Notes under the pieces: generated by a model
The model's database searches: none
The model's input: the letters and a program-made list of their open reading frames with translations, nothing else
What the model was told of the DNA's origin: nothing
Shown: piece after piece, positions 46,164 to 55,186 of the stretch
Layout: each line of letters starts with the position of its first letter
Numbering within the stretch: position 1 is the stretch's first letter
From: Candidatus Argoarchaeum ethanivorans
GTDB lineage: Archaea > Halobacteriota > Methanosarcinia > Methanosarcinales > EX4572-44
Assembly: GCA_004193545.1 (NCBI GenBank)
Contig: RPGO01000025.1
Coordinates: 1-59,377 of the forward strand
DNA: 59,377 nucleotides
Direction: 5' to 3'
Position numbers and translations under genes: made by a program

Positions 46164-48544
46164 TAGAAGATCAGTACCCCTCCCTCGCCCGATACAAAAC
46201 CTGTTTCTTTATCATACCATGATTCTAATTCTTCATGTGAGACGTAGCCGATTCCGGTATCGGTATCTACTAAAGATTGCGCTTTAGCTTTTGGGATGGA
46301 AATCATATACTCATAGAACTGCTTTTTAATTCTCAAAAATTCGTTTTTCCGTTTGAGTGGATTAGTTATTTCACGAATGTTCTGGTATTTGTGCCAGATT
46401 TCACGAGCAGCGTCATCAAGTTCGATGAAAACATCTGTTTTAACATATTCATTTTTGATCAGATGAAAATCCTCGTTGAGGGATCCAAATCTTAAATTAT
46501 TTATGTATTCAAGAAGCTTTTTTGAGTTGTCTTTACTCTGTGTGTCATTCACGTTCTGGAAATACTTGTTATTCAAATCTAAAAACTGGTTCTCCTGTAT
46601 GATATTTGTCCCTTCAAGAACTTCTTTTGTCTTGTCGATGAGGAAACCAGAGTAGACGTACCTGTGGTACTCTGTTCGATCATCTTTGAGTGTGAATATC
46701 TTGACTGTCCCTTTTTTCCCATCCCTGTAGTTCCTGTTACATCTACCTGCAACCTGATTTATCGAGTCAAGAGGTGCCATATCCCTGTAAACTACATCTA
46801 CATCAATGTCCACTCCCGCCTCTATTAACTGGGTGCTAACAATCACCTTTCTACTTTCACTTTCCTTGATGGCACGTATCCTCTCAAGACGTTCTTTTGG
46901 AGTGATACTGGTAGAAAGATAGTAATATTCAGTCTCATCCGTTTTTTGAGATATAAGGTACTGATATAGTTCTATTGTTGAATTAATAGTATTGAGTACG
47001 ATAAGGAAATCTTTGTCCCCATATTTTTCGATGTTTTCTCTAACATACTCCTTGAACTCCCCAATGTGCATGGAATCTGGAATATATTGAAGTTCTATGC
47101 GATCAAACTGTTCGAAGTAACTATTCTTATTTTTCACAAGATCAAGTATCTCATTTTTGTGTTCATCAAAGATCAGGGGTTGTGTTGCTGTGACAAAGAT
47201 GAAATAGGTATTGAAATATCTGGAAATCGCAGATATTACCTCTTTAAGCAGTAACCAGTATTCGTGGGGTATGGACTGCACCTCATCTAGAATTATAATG
47301 GAGTTTGCGATGTTATGGAATTTACGTAACGCTCTATTTTTGTTTGAAATTATGGTATGGAATAGTTGTATGAAAGTGGTTACAATTATCTCTGAATTCC
47401 AACCTTCGATCAGAAAAAGAGCTCGATCCTCTTCAAATTCATCGTCTTCTGTGGAATAGAAAATATCAGAGAGATGGTGATGTTTCAACAGTACCTCTGT
47501 AAGAGGTACCTGACCATAAACTGTTTTAAACACCTCTTCAAAAACAGTAAAATTTTGATCTATCACACTTAAGAAAGGCAATGTGTATATGATTCTTGGC
47601 TCGAAACCACATTGGCTTTTTATTTTATCCCTGAGCTTCAACGCCAAAGAAAGGGAAGTGAGGGTCTTGCCCGTGCCGGTGGGAACATTAAGAGAGTAAA
47701 TCCGATTCAGCATGTCTAAATTTTCGATATTTCCGATAACATCATCATAAATTGCATTTCGTATGTTGTTCATCACATCATCTGATTTATCCCACCCCTT
47801 CATCCTCTTGAAGTCATCAACCAATATGGGGGAAAGTTCAGCCCTATTAGACTGTATAAGTCCCGAAGCTTCAGTTTTATCAGAGTTGATGAGAGTTGAA
47901 TAGAGAATCTGAAATAATAAGTAAAGGCGGGGCGAATCTTCATTTTCGAGATACTTTGTTAGTTTCCGCCTACTTCTTTTGATATCTCTAACTACGACCT
48001 CAATTTGTTCCGAAAACTCTTTCACATCAACCCATGGCAGAAATGTATTGTAAACTTCTTTGATTCGAGATTGTTCAATCGCGTTCACCTGTTCCAGCAG
48101 TACTTCCAAAGATTCCTCGTCTAATCCGACCAACTCGAATACGGGGTCTTTTAAATTTCCATGATGCCTCTTCACCGCTAAAAAGCCAAAAACCGGCAGA
48201 TACCAGAAATCGCCACGCTTATCTTTCAGATATTCTCTCAACACGAAATAAGTGAAAACCGCGGAGATGAGTCCATGGTTTGTTTGCGGTTTATTTTTGA
48301 GGGAGCGTTTGCGCTTTTCATCTGTTTCTCGTATATATTCCTGAAAAAATTTTGTTACCTTGCCGAAATCATGGCAAACTCCGAGAATATATACCATATC
48401 CTCAAGAGTCCTATTGCCGATGTTTGGAAAATCAAGTTTCTTTTTGGATATCGTGTCCTTACAAAGTGCACCCACACCATCGAGATGCACCTGTAGGGGT
48501 TTTTCCGGATGTGAGAGCAACTCAGAGAAAGATGATTCGTTCAT
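46163..48544 (-). CDS. cas3: CRISPR-associated helicase/nuclease Cas3 (HD plus DExH)
   Basis: 793 residues from ATG 48544. N-terminal HD nuclease: PLQVHLDGVGAL, LGVCHDFGKVTKFFQEY, NHGLISAVFTY and VKRHHGN. SF2 helicase: VPTGTGKTLTSLSLAL (Walker A), IIILDEVQSIP (motif II DEVQ), VFVTATQPLI (motif III), VAGRCNRNYRDG (motif VI). Degrades DNA after Cascade binding. The start overlaps the cas5 end by 23 bases; the frame is open upstream but overlaps cas5 further. Its stop overlaps the MNT gene. Confidence 0.93.
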   Translation of the reverse strand: MNESSFSELLSHPEKPLQVHLDGVGALCKDTISKKKLDFPNIGNRTLEDMVYILGVCHDFGKVTKFFQEYIRETDEKRKRSLKNKPQTNHGLISAVFTYFVLREYLKDKRGDFWYLPVFGFLAVKRHHGNLKDPVFELVGLDEESLEVLLEQVNAIEQSRIKEVYNTFLPWVDVKEFSEQIEVVVRDIKRSRRKLTKYLENEDSPRLYLLFQILYSTLINSDKTEASGLIQSNRAELSPILVDDFKRMKGWDKSDDVMNNIRNAIYDDVIGNIENLDMLNRIYSLNVPTGTGKTLTSLSLALKLRDKIKSQCGFEPRIIYTLPFLSVIDQNFTVFEEVFKTVYGQVPLTEVLLKHHHLSDIFYSTEDDEFEEDRALFLIEGWNSEIIVTTFIQLFHTIISNKNRALRKFHNIANSIIILDEVQSIPHEYWLLLKEVISAISRYFNTYFIFVTATQPLIFDEHKNEILDLVKNKNSYFEQFDRIELQYIPDSMHIGEFKEYVRENIEKYGDKDFLIVLNTINSTIELYQYLISQKTDETEYYYLSTSITPKERLERIRAIKESESRKVIVSTQLIEAGVDIDVDVVYRDMAPLDSINQVAGRCNRNYRDGKKGTVKIFTLKDDRTEYHRYVYSGFLIDKTKEVLEGTNIIQENQFLDLNNKYFQNVNDTQSKDNSKKLLEYINNLRFGSLNEDFHLIKNEYVKTDVFIELDDAAREIWHKYQNIREITNPLKRKNEFLRIKKQFYEYMISIPKAKAQSLVDTDTGIGYVSHEELESWYDKETGFVSGEGGVLIF

Positions 48545-49238
48545 CGCCCTCAATTTCCCAGAATCTTCCGACCTTTGCAGAAATTGACGCACATTTTCGC
48601 TCGAATGACACATTGACGTATTCTCGTAACGTCCTATCCTCTTCCATTTCAATGGGGATCGTCTCAGAGAAGTATTCTCCACCATCCCTATCAAAATCGA
48701 TCTCTATATGAGAACCATTTGGGATGGGGATAACAGAATCGATTTTGACAAAGTCACTGTTACCATCCACCTTTTTACACTTCATTTCACCCACAAACCG
48801 GAAGTTCGCAATATGTTCGCTCAAGCCAAGACACGGCGTGTAGACGCACTTATGGTGTTTCAGAAATTCCAACGTCATAGCGTATGTCTCTGGGTCGGTG
48901 TGGCGGAAGTATATCCTGAACTTTGCGTCTTTCAGGAATTCAAAACGTATCTGTGTTCTATTCTTTATTCTGCTCATCAGCAGAGCGCTTTTTGTATCGA
49001 TAAGATTCTCAACAACTCTCACCTTCTTTACCGGTGCAAGTATCCTTACAGTGATGTCAGCCTTTTCCTTGGTGAAGTGTTTTAGGTACTCGTCTTTATC
49101 GATGCCTATTACCCCTGCAATAAGCCCGCATACCGCGGTTCTTGGCGGGATGGAAAATGTAAGCGGAGAAGTGGTAGTATAGTACTTTCTGAAATGAGCA
49201 TACTCACCCCAGACATCAAACACCAGCACACTATCCAT
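48522..49238 (-). CDS. cas5b: Cascade subunit Cas5 (type I-B)
   Basis: 238 residues. MDSVLVFDVWGEYAHFRKYY, SPLTFSIPPRTAVCGLIAGV and the Gly-containing ending characterise the Cas5h/I-B family. Binds the crRNA 5' handle within Cascade. 8 bp after cas7, overlapping cas3. Confidence 0.92.
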   Translation of the reverse strand: MDSVLVFDVWGEYAHFRKYYTTTSPLTFSIPPRTAVCGLIAGVIGIDKDEYLKHFTKEKADITVRILAPVKKVRVVENLIDTKSALLMSRIKNRTQIRFEFLKDAKFRIYFRHTDPETYAMTLEFLKHHKCVYTPCLGLSEHIANFRFVGEMKCKKVDGNSDFVKIDSVIPIPNGSHIEIDFDRDGGEYFSETIPIEMEEDRTLREYVNVSFERKCASISAKVGRFWEIEGDERIIFL

Positions 49239-49246
49239 TACAACAC

Positions 49247-50218
49247 CTAAACCAAAATGACGTTTGTTACTATCCCTACAGTTTCAAGACACTCCTCGAA
49301 GGTCTTATCCTCTTTATTGCAGAGGACTTTCACCCGATCATCGATCCTGTAATCTATATCCTGGATCATGCCCTTATTCGTGCCAAGTGCATTCATCAGT
49401 TCCGTAACATCCAGTTTAACCTGTGAGATGTCGCGTATTTCGTCTTCTGGTACATCCAGAGACAACTTCAGCATGTTGTTGAGGTCACCAATGTGGTAGT
49501 TGTTCTCACTGTAGTTGACTTTCAAGAGGAGTCGCGGTACCTGCCCTGCCTTGGATCTGGAAATCAGGTTTTTGGTTCCGTTCCACACACCGTCAAGAAG
49601 TAGCCCCACATCGTCTTCGGTCAGCTTTGTTTCCTTAGCCGCATTCTCGTTGATGATGCCATAGAAGCAGATAAGAGAGTACGGTAGAAAATCCTCTTCC
49701 CTGAATGTCTTCTGTTTCGCGCCTTTATTGGATGCAAATGCTCCAGTCCCTTTAAAGTGCTTGGTAAAGACTCTGTGCAAAGAACGTCCCATTTTGAACT
49801 GAACCGGTCCGGTATGGGTGATAGGGTCTTTTTCGATTGGCAGTGTGAGTCCAAACAGCCTGACATCGATACATTTGGCAAGCACATTCTCCTCAATTAC
49901 ATTCTTCATCTCGGAGATGCTGAGGTCAGACTTACCAATTTTAGCCCCGTCTCTTACGAGAAAATCCTCTGCTCTTAGTTTGGCATCTTGGATGTGCCCT
50001 TCCCCCGTCTCAATTTCCCTAACAAATATCTCCTGTTTCTTGAACTTGTATAAGTAATCACGTATCGTTCGTTTCAGCCGCACATCGGTTACGAGGTTAA
50101 TTCCAGTCTCTTCATCTATTCTTGGCTTGTTTTCATCTAGAGGGTCGCCATTTGGATTGGCATCCTTCAAATCGTATAAGAAAACAAGCTCGGACCTATT
50201 TGCTATGGTACTATTCAT
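49247..50218 (-). CDS. cas7: Cascade backbone Cas7 (Csh2 type)
   Basis: 323 residues. ELVFLYDLKDANPNGDPLDE and TDVRLKRTIRDYLY are diagnostic of the Csh2/Cas7b family; multiple copies form the crRNA filament. ATG 50218 has GGAGGT 7 nt upstream, a strong Shine-Dalgarno, preferred over ATG 50233. It overlaps the end of cas8b by 8 bases. Confidence 0.94.
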   Translation of the reverse strand: MNSTIANRSELVFLYDLKDANPNGDPLDENKPRIDEETGINLVTDVRLKRTIRDYLYKFKKQEIFVREIETGEGHIQDAKLRAEDFLVRDGAKIGKSDLSISEMKNVIEENVLAKCIDVRLFGLTLPIEKDPITHTGPVQFKMGRSLHRVFTKHFKGTGAFASNKGAKQKTFREEDFLPYSLICFYGIINENAAKETKLTEDDVGLLLDGVWNGTKNLISRSKAGQVPRLLLKVNYSENNYHIGDLNNMLKLSLDVPEDEIRDISQVKLDVTELMNALGTNKGMIQDIDYRIDDRVKVLCNKEDKTFEECLETVGIVTNVILV

Positions 50219-52067
50219 CTGTTTTACCTCCATTGGTTGAATTGAACATGTAATACAGGTTCATTCCAAGAACAAAGTAAAAGCTGATTTCATCTTTGGA
50301 CAGCCTCCAGCCTTCGCCTGCCTGTATCATATATTTTGAGATCAGTGCCTCAAGTTCACGGTAATAGTTCTTGCCGTATTCTTCAAGCTTATTCTGCATC
50401 TCAGGAAGCAAGCGTTTAACGAGACGTTCGTCAAGTTTTAAACCCTGCAGTTTGGTTCTAAACGGATCTGCACCCCTCTCTTGGTACTGAATGTTAAGTA
50501 ACAGTTTAGCAAGAGCCCCTTCCATGAACACCGCTCTTTTGGCAGGTTGATCAAAGAAATCCGGGAATTCTGTAAACAATTTGTTTACTTTTTCATTGAG
50601 GGGCGCATCATCCCCTCCAAATATCTGGTTGATACCGTTTTCATTCATTTCTACACATCCATTGAGATTGTCAAGAAGATCAAGATTGTTAAGATAATCA
50701 AGTAACTGTAATCCCATTAGCGTTGATAGCTTGGTAGTGCCGCTATTTGTAAACTCCCTTCTGATTTTATTCACCATCACCGACATTAAAAACGGATAAT
50801 CGATTTTCCTACCCACGAAAATTTTATTTATGATTTCAAGGAAATACTTACTCATATCCTGTTCCCGGTTCCGTGGGAAGAAATGCCACACATTCCCAAA
50901 GGTAAAAGCGAGAGCTTTTCCGTCTTTACCAAACTCTTTGAAAACGGTCTTTTTATCGACATTACGCTTTTCGTCAAATAATGTTCTCAGCCGTGAAGGC
51001 AAAATGTCTTCAATATACAGGAGGATTCTAAACGCTGCATTCGTTTTTTCGTAAAATAATAAATTATTGTTCAAAAAATTTTCCTGTTGGGCAAGAATAT
51101 AGAGTGCCTCTTCCTCAGTTTCGGATAGAAGATTGCCATATTCCTTCTTGATTTTGACATTCGCGTCTCTAATGTTTTTTCTGTAGTCTTCGAGAAGTTC
51201 GTATATCTCCTGCCCTCTTCCATGTTGGAGGAGTTTTGGGATAATATAATAGTTGAATCCATAAAACTTGTATGCTAAGAATTCATCAACGTACTGTTTC
51301 CCGGCTTCAAGTGTAAGGGCGCACTTCAAGCAAACCGGATAATTCTTCCACGCGTCCTCTCTATTGAAACCACCAGCAACAAAACCAGGCTTATCCACGT
51401 TATAAAAACTATAGGTAGATACCAAGCCATACACTTCATCACTTCTTTGTTTACACACTGAACAAAACTGGTTTTGTGAAATAGATTGTATTTTATAGGT
51501 CGGAGAGTGGTACAATTTCATCGAGAAATCATGTAACAATATCTTCCTGAAAACAGGAATGTCTCCAACATATTTATTCTCACCATTATTGATTATTAGA
51601 GTGAGAATTCCGTTCTCATTCTTCGCAAAATTTCCGGTTTTGCTTTTTAACTCAGATAAAATAATATCTTTATTTTGTTCTACACATCCGCCTAAATCGC
51701 TAATGAATTCGGTATCTTCCTCGTTAAGTTCAAGATCTTTATTTTTTACGACGTTCTTAAACCACAGAAGCATTTTATTCGTAAACGTCTTTTGCACTTC
51801 TGTTATTCTTGATGTCGGCGTTAGATCCGATCCTTTGGATGACCCGCGCTTGTAGAGGTACTGCCCGATCTTTTTTTTCGTGTATTCTTCATGCCGGACT
51901 CCACCGAACTCGAATCCGGTCTCAGTTTTGTTGATGATTACTGCTAAAATGTGTTTGTAAGCAGGTGAACTTGCCGGATCTTCCACGATAATATCTACTG
52001 GATCATTCAGATGTTTCCCTTCTTTTTTAAGATAATACTCTCCAATTTCCTTGATCGCCTCGATCAT
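50211..52067 (-). CDS. cas8b: Cascade large subunit Cas8b (Csh1 type)
   Basis: 618 residues from ATG 52067 (MIEAIKEIGEYYLKKEG); the frame opens 5 codons earlier. A zinc finger is visible as FCSVCKQRSDE and VCLKCALTLEAGKQ around residues 210-255. The C-terminus ends MNLYYMFNSTNGG. It recognises the PAM in Cascade. First intact gene of the cas operon; a decayed relative of its 5' end lies directly upstream. Confidence 0.92.
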   Translation of the reverse strand: MIEAIKEIGEYYLKKEGKHLNDPVDIIVEDPASSPAYKHILAVIINKTETGFEFGGVRHEEYTKKKIGQYLYKRGSSKGSDLTPTSRITEVQKTFTNKMLLWFKNVVKNKDLELNEEDTEFISDLGGCVEQNKDIILSELKSKTGNFAKNENGILTLIINNGENKYVGDIPVFRKILLHDFSMKLYHSPTYKIQSISQNQFCSVCKQRSDEVYGLVSTYSFYNVDKPGFVAGGFNREDAWKNYPVCLKCALTLEAGKQYVDEFLAYKFYGFNYYIIPKLLQHGRGQEIYELLEDYRKNIRDANVKIKKEYGNLLSETEEEALYILAQQENFLNNNLLFYEKTNAAFRILLYIEDILPSRLRTLFDEKRNVDKKTVFKEFGKDGKALAFTFGNVWHFFPRNREQDMSKYFLEIINKIFVGRKIDYPFLMSVMVNKIRREFTNSGTTKLSTLMGLQLLDYLNNLDLLDNLNGCVEMNENGINQIFGGDDAPLNEKVNKLFTEFPDFFDQPAKRAVFMEGALAKLLLNIQYQERGADPFRTKLQGLKLDERLVKRLLPEMQNKLEEYGKNYYRELEALISKYMIQAGEGWRLSKDEISFYFVLGMNLYYMFNSTNGGKTDE

Positions 52068-52082
52068 CCGCACCACCAGCAT

Positions 52083-52198
52083 CTACCCATCATCCATCTT
52101 TCCACCTTGATCCAGTATGCCAACATCACTGCCACGACCAACAACCTTCCCATCCTTCCCTATCGCGTATCCCCGATTTGTTTGATTGCTTCTATCAT
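52083..52198 (-). pseudogene. Remnant of a second cas8b 5' end
   Basis: From minus-strand ATG 52198 it reads MIEAIKQIGD, then after a one-base shift YAIGKDGKVVGRGSDVG and stops at 52083. The opening matches the intact cas8b start (MIEAIKEIGEY). It is probably the front of an older or duplicated cas8b, placed where the operon leader should be. A minus-strand box A (AAAGTATAAGTATAAT) at about 52222-52240 precedes it, so the operon promoter may have belonged to the lost gene. Confidence 0.6.
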
Positions 52199-52274
52199 CA
52201 TCGCACATTTTAATGATAGTTATTATACTTATACTTTTTATTTTTTTTCGTTTGTTTTTGTGGATAGTATTGTG

Positions 52275-53372
52275 TTAGTATTCAGGCTCCATACCTTTGA
52301 GTATGTCGCTTGCTTCTTGTTTTTGGTTTGTTGTTTGTTCTTTTTGTTCTTTTTCCTTGTTGATGGCTTCGATGGCTGTAAGATAGAGGTTATCAAGTTC
52401 TTCTGATGATGAGATTGAAAATATTGTCAGCACTTGCGGAAGTTCATTGTTTCGTACGAGTATGCCTTTAAAGACATGCCCCAGGCTGCTTGAGAGTTTT
52501 TCGATTTCATTACTTATTTCATTGATATCAAGATATTTCTTATCGCCCTGTATAATTATCATTGCACGTACTGCTTCTTTATATGGTGACATAGAGAAAA
52601 GCAACCCATTTGGCGACATGCTCTGTTTGATTACTTCCTGTATAGTCTGTTTTTCATTTCCTTTTGCAAATCCAAAGGTTGCAAGTCTGGCACCACTTGC
52701 GAGCAGTGTTTTAAAGTCCCCAAGATCTGTCACCATCATCATTTCGCTGTCAAGAGCACGCATAAGAAATAAGAAGCGTTTTGATATCATCTCATTTATG
52801 CCATCGTAAGCAGATTTAATGTCTTTTCCTGCCTGTTTTAAGAACTGGTTATCCACGATTATGATTCCATCAACAGCAGTCTCTCGCATTTCTTGCAAAC
52901 AGAAAGCCGCATTTTGTAGATATATAGTCCCCTCCTCTCTAAATGGCAGCACGATAATGGCATATACCGGGAATGTGTGTCGTTCCTTAATTTCTTTTAT
53001 CAGTAGTGGTGAAAAAGAAGAGCCTGTGCCGCCACTCGCTGAGGCAATGATAAAAGCCACATCAAAGTTGCCGCGCTCTTCGATGGCTCGCAGTACGAGG
53101 TCTTTGTTGTTGATGAAACATTCTTTGCCGATGTTTCTGTTTGCCCCTACACCATGAAGGAAAGGAATATGTATTCTATCTTTTGCCCTGGTAAATCTCA
53201 ATCCCTTCAAATCGTTTAGTGCAGTGTTGATAGCCATGGTCTGCACATTGCTTACATATTTTTGTTTCGAGTAATACTTTGAGAATCTGCCGCCACCAAA
53301 AGATTCACAGTTTATGGCATCAAGAATTCTATTTCCGCACTGTCCTACTCCAAGTAATAATATATTTAGCAT
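52275..53372 (-). CDS. FtsZ/CetZ-superfamily tubulin-like GTPase
   Basis: 365 residues. N-terminal ILLLGVGQCGNRILDAI (G1 loop, tubulin-like GQxGN), the tubulin signature IIASASGGTGSSFSPL (GGTGS) at ~113, and the T7-like TDLGDFKTLL, in which both acidic residues of FtsZ NxDFADV are kept but the Asn is Val. This fits the CetZ or FtsZ3-like non-division class. A Gln/Glu-rich C-terminal tail follows (KEKEQKEQTTNQKQEA). It lies 12 bp after a membrane protein gene on the same strand. Confidence 0.82.
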   Translation of the reverse strand: MLNILLLGVGQCGNRILDAINCESFGGGRFSKYYSKQKYVSNVQTMAINTALNDLKGLRFTRAKDRIHIPFLHGVGANRNIGKECFINNKDLVLRAIEERGNFDVAFIIASASGGTGSSFSPLLIKEIKERHTFPVYAIIVLPFREEGTIYLQNAAFCLQEMRETAVDGIIIVDNQFLKQAGKDIKSAYDGINEMISKRFLFLMRALDSEMMMVTDLGDFKTLLASGARLATFGFAKGNEKQTIQEVIKQSMSPNGLLFSMSPYKEAVRAMIIIQGDKKYLDINEISNEIEKLSSSLGHVFKGILVRNNELPQVLTIFSISSSEELDNLYLTAIEAINKEKEQKEQTTNQKQEASDILKGMEPEY

Positions 53373-53384
53373 TTACAAATCCTC

Positions 53385-54593
53385 TCAGAATGAATATTCT
53401 TTGTGTCTCTTAATGAGAAACCAAACTATTAGAGCTATGATTAAACCTACAGGCACTAAGTATAGATATTTTTTATAGTTTACTACTTTCTTAGTAACAA
53501 CAATTGTCTGGGACGTAATCGTTGTTTCACCATCATTATAAACGGTTCTCGGGTTAAAAGTATAATTACCAGCTTCCTTTGCTTTAACCAGTGCTGTTAG
53601 CTCGCGCATCTCTCCTGGTTTAATTTCAAAATAGGTGTTTTCAACTTCACCACTCACAAGTTCTAATCCTGCTGGAATCTTGTTTATCAAGGTTATTGAG
53701 TTTGCTGGTGCATCGCCTGTATTTTTAATGGTAGTTATTGCAGCAATTTCTGCACCTTTTAGCACCTCCACATTATCAAATTGAATTGTTGTTTCAAGAT
53801 TTGATACCCTCACCTCTGGTGCAAGAACTTTGATGGATATAGCATCAGACTCAGCAGTGTATTTTTCCTTAGACTCACTATAATATGTTACTACTGTTCT
53901 GGGTATCTCAAACGTGCCTGATTTGACAGACTCGACAGAGTAAGCGTCATCATCACTCTCCCCGGCAGGCAGCGGGTCTTTAACCTTTAGCCTTAACCCA
54001 CTTCCAAGAGGCACAAGTGCTGCACTCGGGGACTCGATAATAGCAATATCATTTGCAGAACCGTTTCCCACATTCTCCACTATTACTGTCACCTGTATGA
54101 TATCACCAAGTTTTATCGTTGTTTTATCAACTGATTTTGTTATCAAGAGCTTTGGAACTGTCACAGGCTTGGTTTCTTCTTTCACTTCTTCTGCAGTGAC
54201 GAGCTTACGACTCCAGTGTTCTGGAAAGGATATGGTTACTCTGGCACTATCTCTACTAACATCTATTGTATCAGTTATAGATATCATTGGGCTATCAGTA
54301 GTTGGATAGTGAATTGTCTGGTTTTTGCGACCGTAGACTTCTCGTTGTTCGTATAAACAACCATCACAGCTAATACTAAGCAGTGCCCAACCAAACTGCC
54401 ATTCAGTGCCGACAAGTGTTACTTTATAATATCCATCTTCAAAATATATACTATCTCCAGTTTCAAGTGGAAATTCAAGACTTATTCTGTCACTTGCAGA
54501 AGCGACTTGGCAGGCACATATCACAGATATGAAAAATAACGTTATTAATATCAAAGGGATGTATTTGTTCATCGAGTGCTTCATCACGGTCAT
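53385..54593 (-). CDS. Membrane-anchored surface protein with CARDB/DUF11-like repeats
   Basis: 402 residues. Signal peptide (YIPLILITLFFISVICACQV), a beta domain (~35-140), then two Ig-like repeats (ITKSVDKTTIKLGDIIQVTV with VENVGNGSA; then VLKGAEIAAITTIKNTGDA). A C-terminal membrane helix (YLYLVPVGLIIALIVWFLI) is followed by a basic tail KRHKEYSF. Extracellular domain with short cytoplasmic tail. It sits in the same operon as the tubulin-like GTPase, which may act with it on envelope shape (inference). Confidence 0.7.
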   Translation of the reverse strand: MTVMKHSMNKYIPLILITLFFISVICACQVASASDRISLEFPLETGDSIYFEDGYYKVTLVGTEWQFGWALLSISCDGCLYEQREVYGRKNQTIHYPTTDSPMISITDTIDVSRDSARVTISFPEHWSRKLVTAEEVKEETKPVTVPKLLITKSVDKTTIKLGDIIQVTVIVENVGNGSANDIAIIESPSAALVPLGSGLRLKVKDPLPAGESDDDAYSVESVKSGTFEIPRTVVTYYSESKEKYTAESDAISIKVLAPEVRVSNLETTIQFDNVEVLKGAEIAAITTIKNTGDAPANSITLINKIPAGLELVSGEVENTYFEIKPGEMRELTALVKAKEAGNYTFNPRTVYNDGETTITSQTIVVTKKVVNYKKYLYLVPVGLIIALIVWFLIKRHKEYSF

Positions 54594-54630
54594 TTACTTT
54601 ATCTCATTTTCTACATCACATAAAAACTTA

Positions 54631-55053
54631 TCATTCTTTCGGGTAAAAAATATCTGGAGTGGAGTTAACATAATAGTAGTCACGTGACTCGCGCGAGTCT
54701 GGAGTGTACACTTTCAGCACCCTGAATGTGAGTGGCAGTTCAATACTGTGATGCAGGTAATAATTTTCGTTTGGTTTTGATACATTTCTAATCAGTATTT
54801 CAGCGTGTTCGGGTCGTATGTTCAAGACCTGAGTGTCGTTAAAATTGGAGAACATGCCCTGGATCTTTGGCTCAAGGCTGCTTGTGCCAAAGGCAAATAT
54901 ATAAGCCCTGGCAGCAGGAGTCAGCTCATAGTACAGCGTGATTGTTGCGTCACTGCCGTTAAACCTGATACTTGCCTCATTAACATCAATGTAGGTGGTT
55001 TGTTCTGTTTGAAACAGGGGCATAAGAAAAATCAATGCAACAACAAGAATCAA
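54631..55053 (-). CDS. Small membrane-anchored exported protein, unknown
   Basis: About 140 residues: one N-terminal membrane helix (VLFLILVVALIFLMPLF) and an external beta-rich domain. No family recognised. No ATG is present in frame; TTG at 55053 or an upstream CTG must serve. Same strand as the surface protein gene, 38 bp upstream of it, so likely part of its operon with the tubulin-like GTPase. Confidence 0.55.
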   Translation of the reverse strand: MILVVALIFLMPLFQTEQTTYIDVNEASIRFNGSDATITLYYELTPAARAYIFAFGTSSLEPKIQGMFSNFNDTQVLNIRPEHAEILIRNVSKPNENYYLHHSIELPLTFRVLKVYTPDSRESRDYYYVNSTPDIFYPKE

Positions 55054-55186
55054 AAACAGGACTATCTTGAAGTTTGATATGGCTGATCACCAAGATTATA
55101 GAATGGTATCTCTTTGGGTATAGTCTTTTCTTTCAACTGCATTTTCCTTATCTACAATTTTCACCGGGTTTATTTTGGAATGAAGA

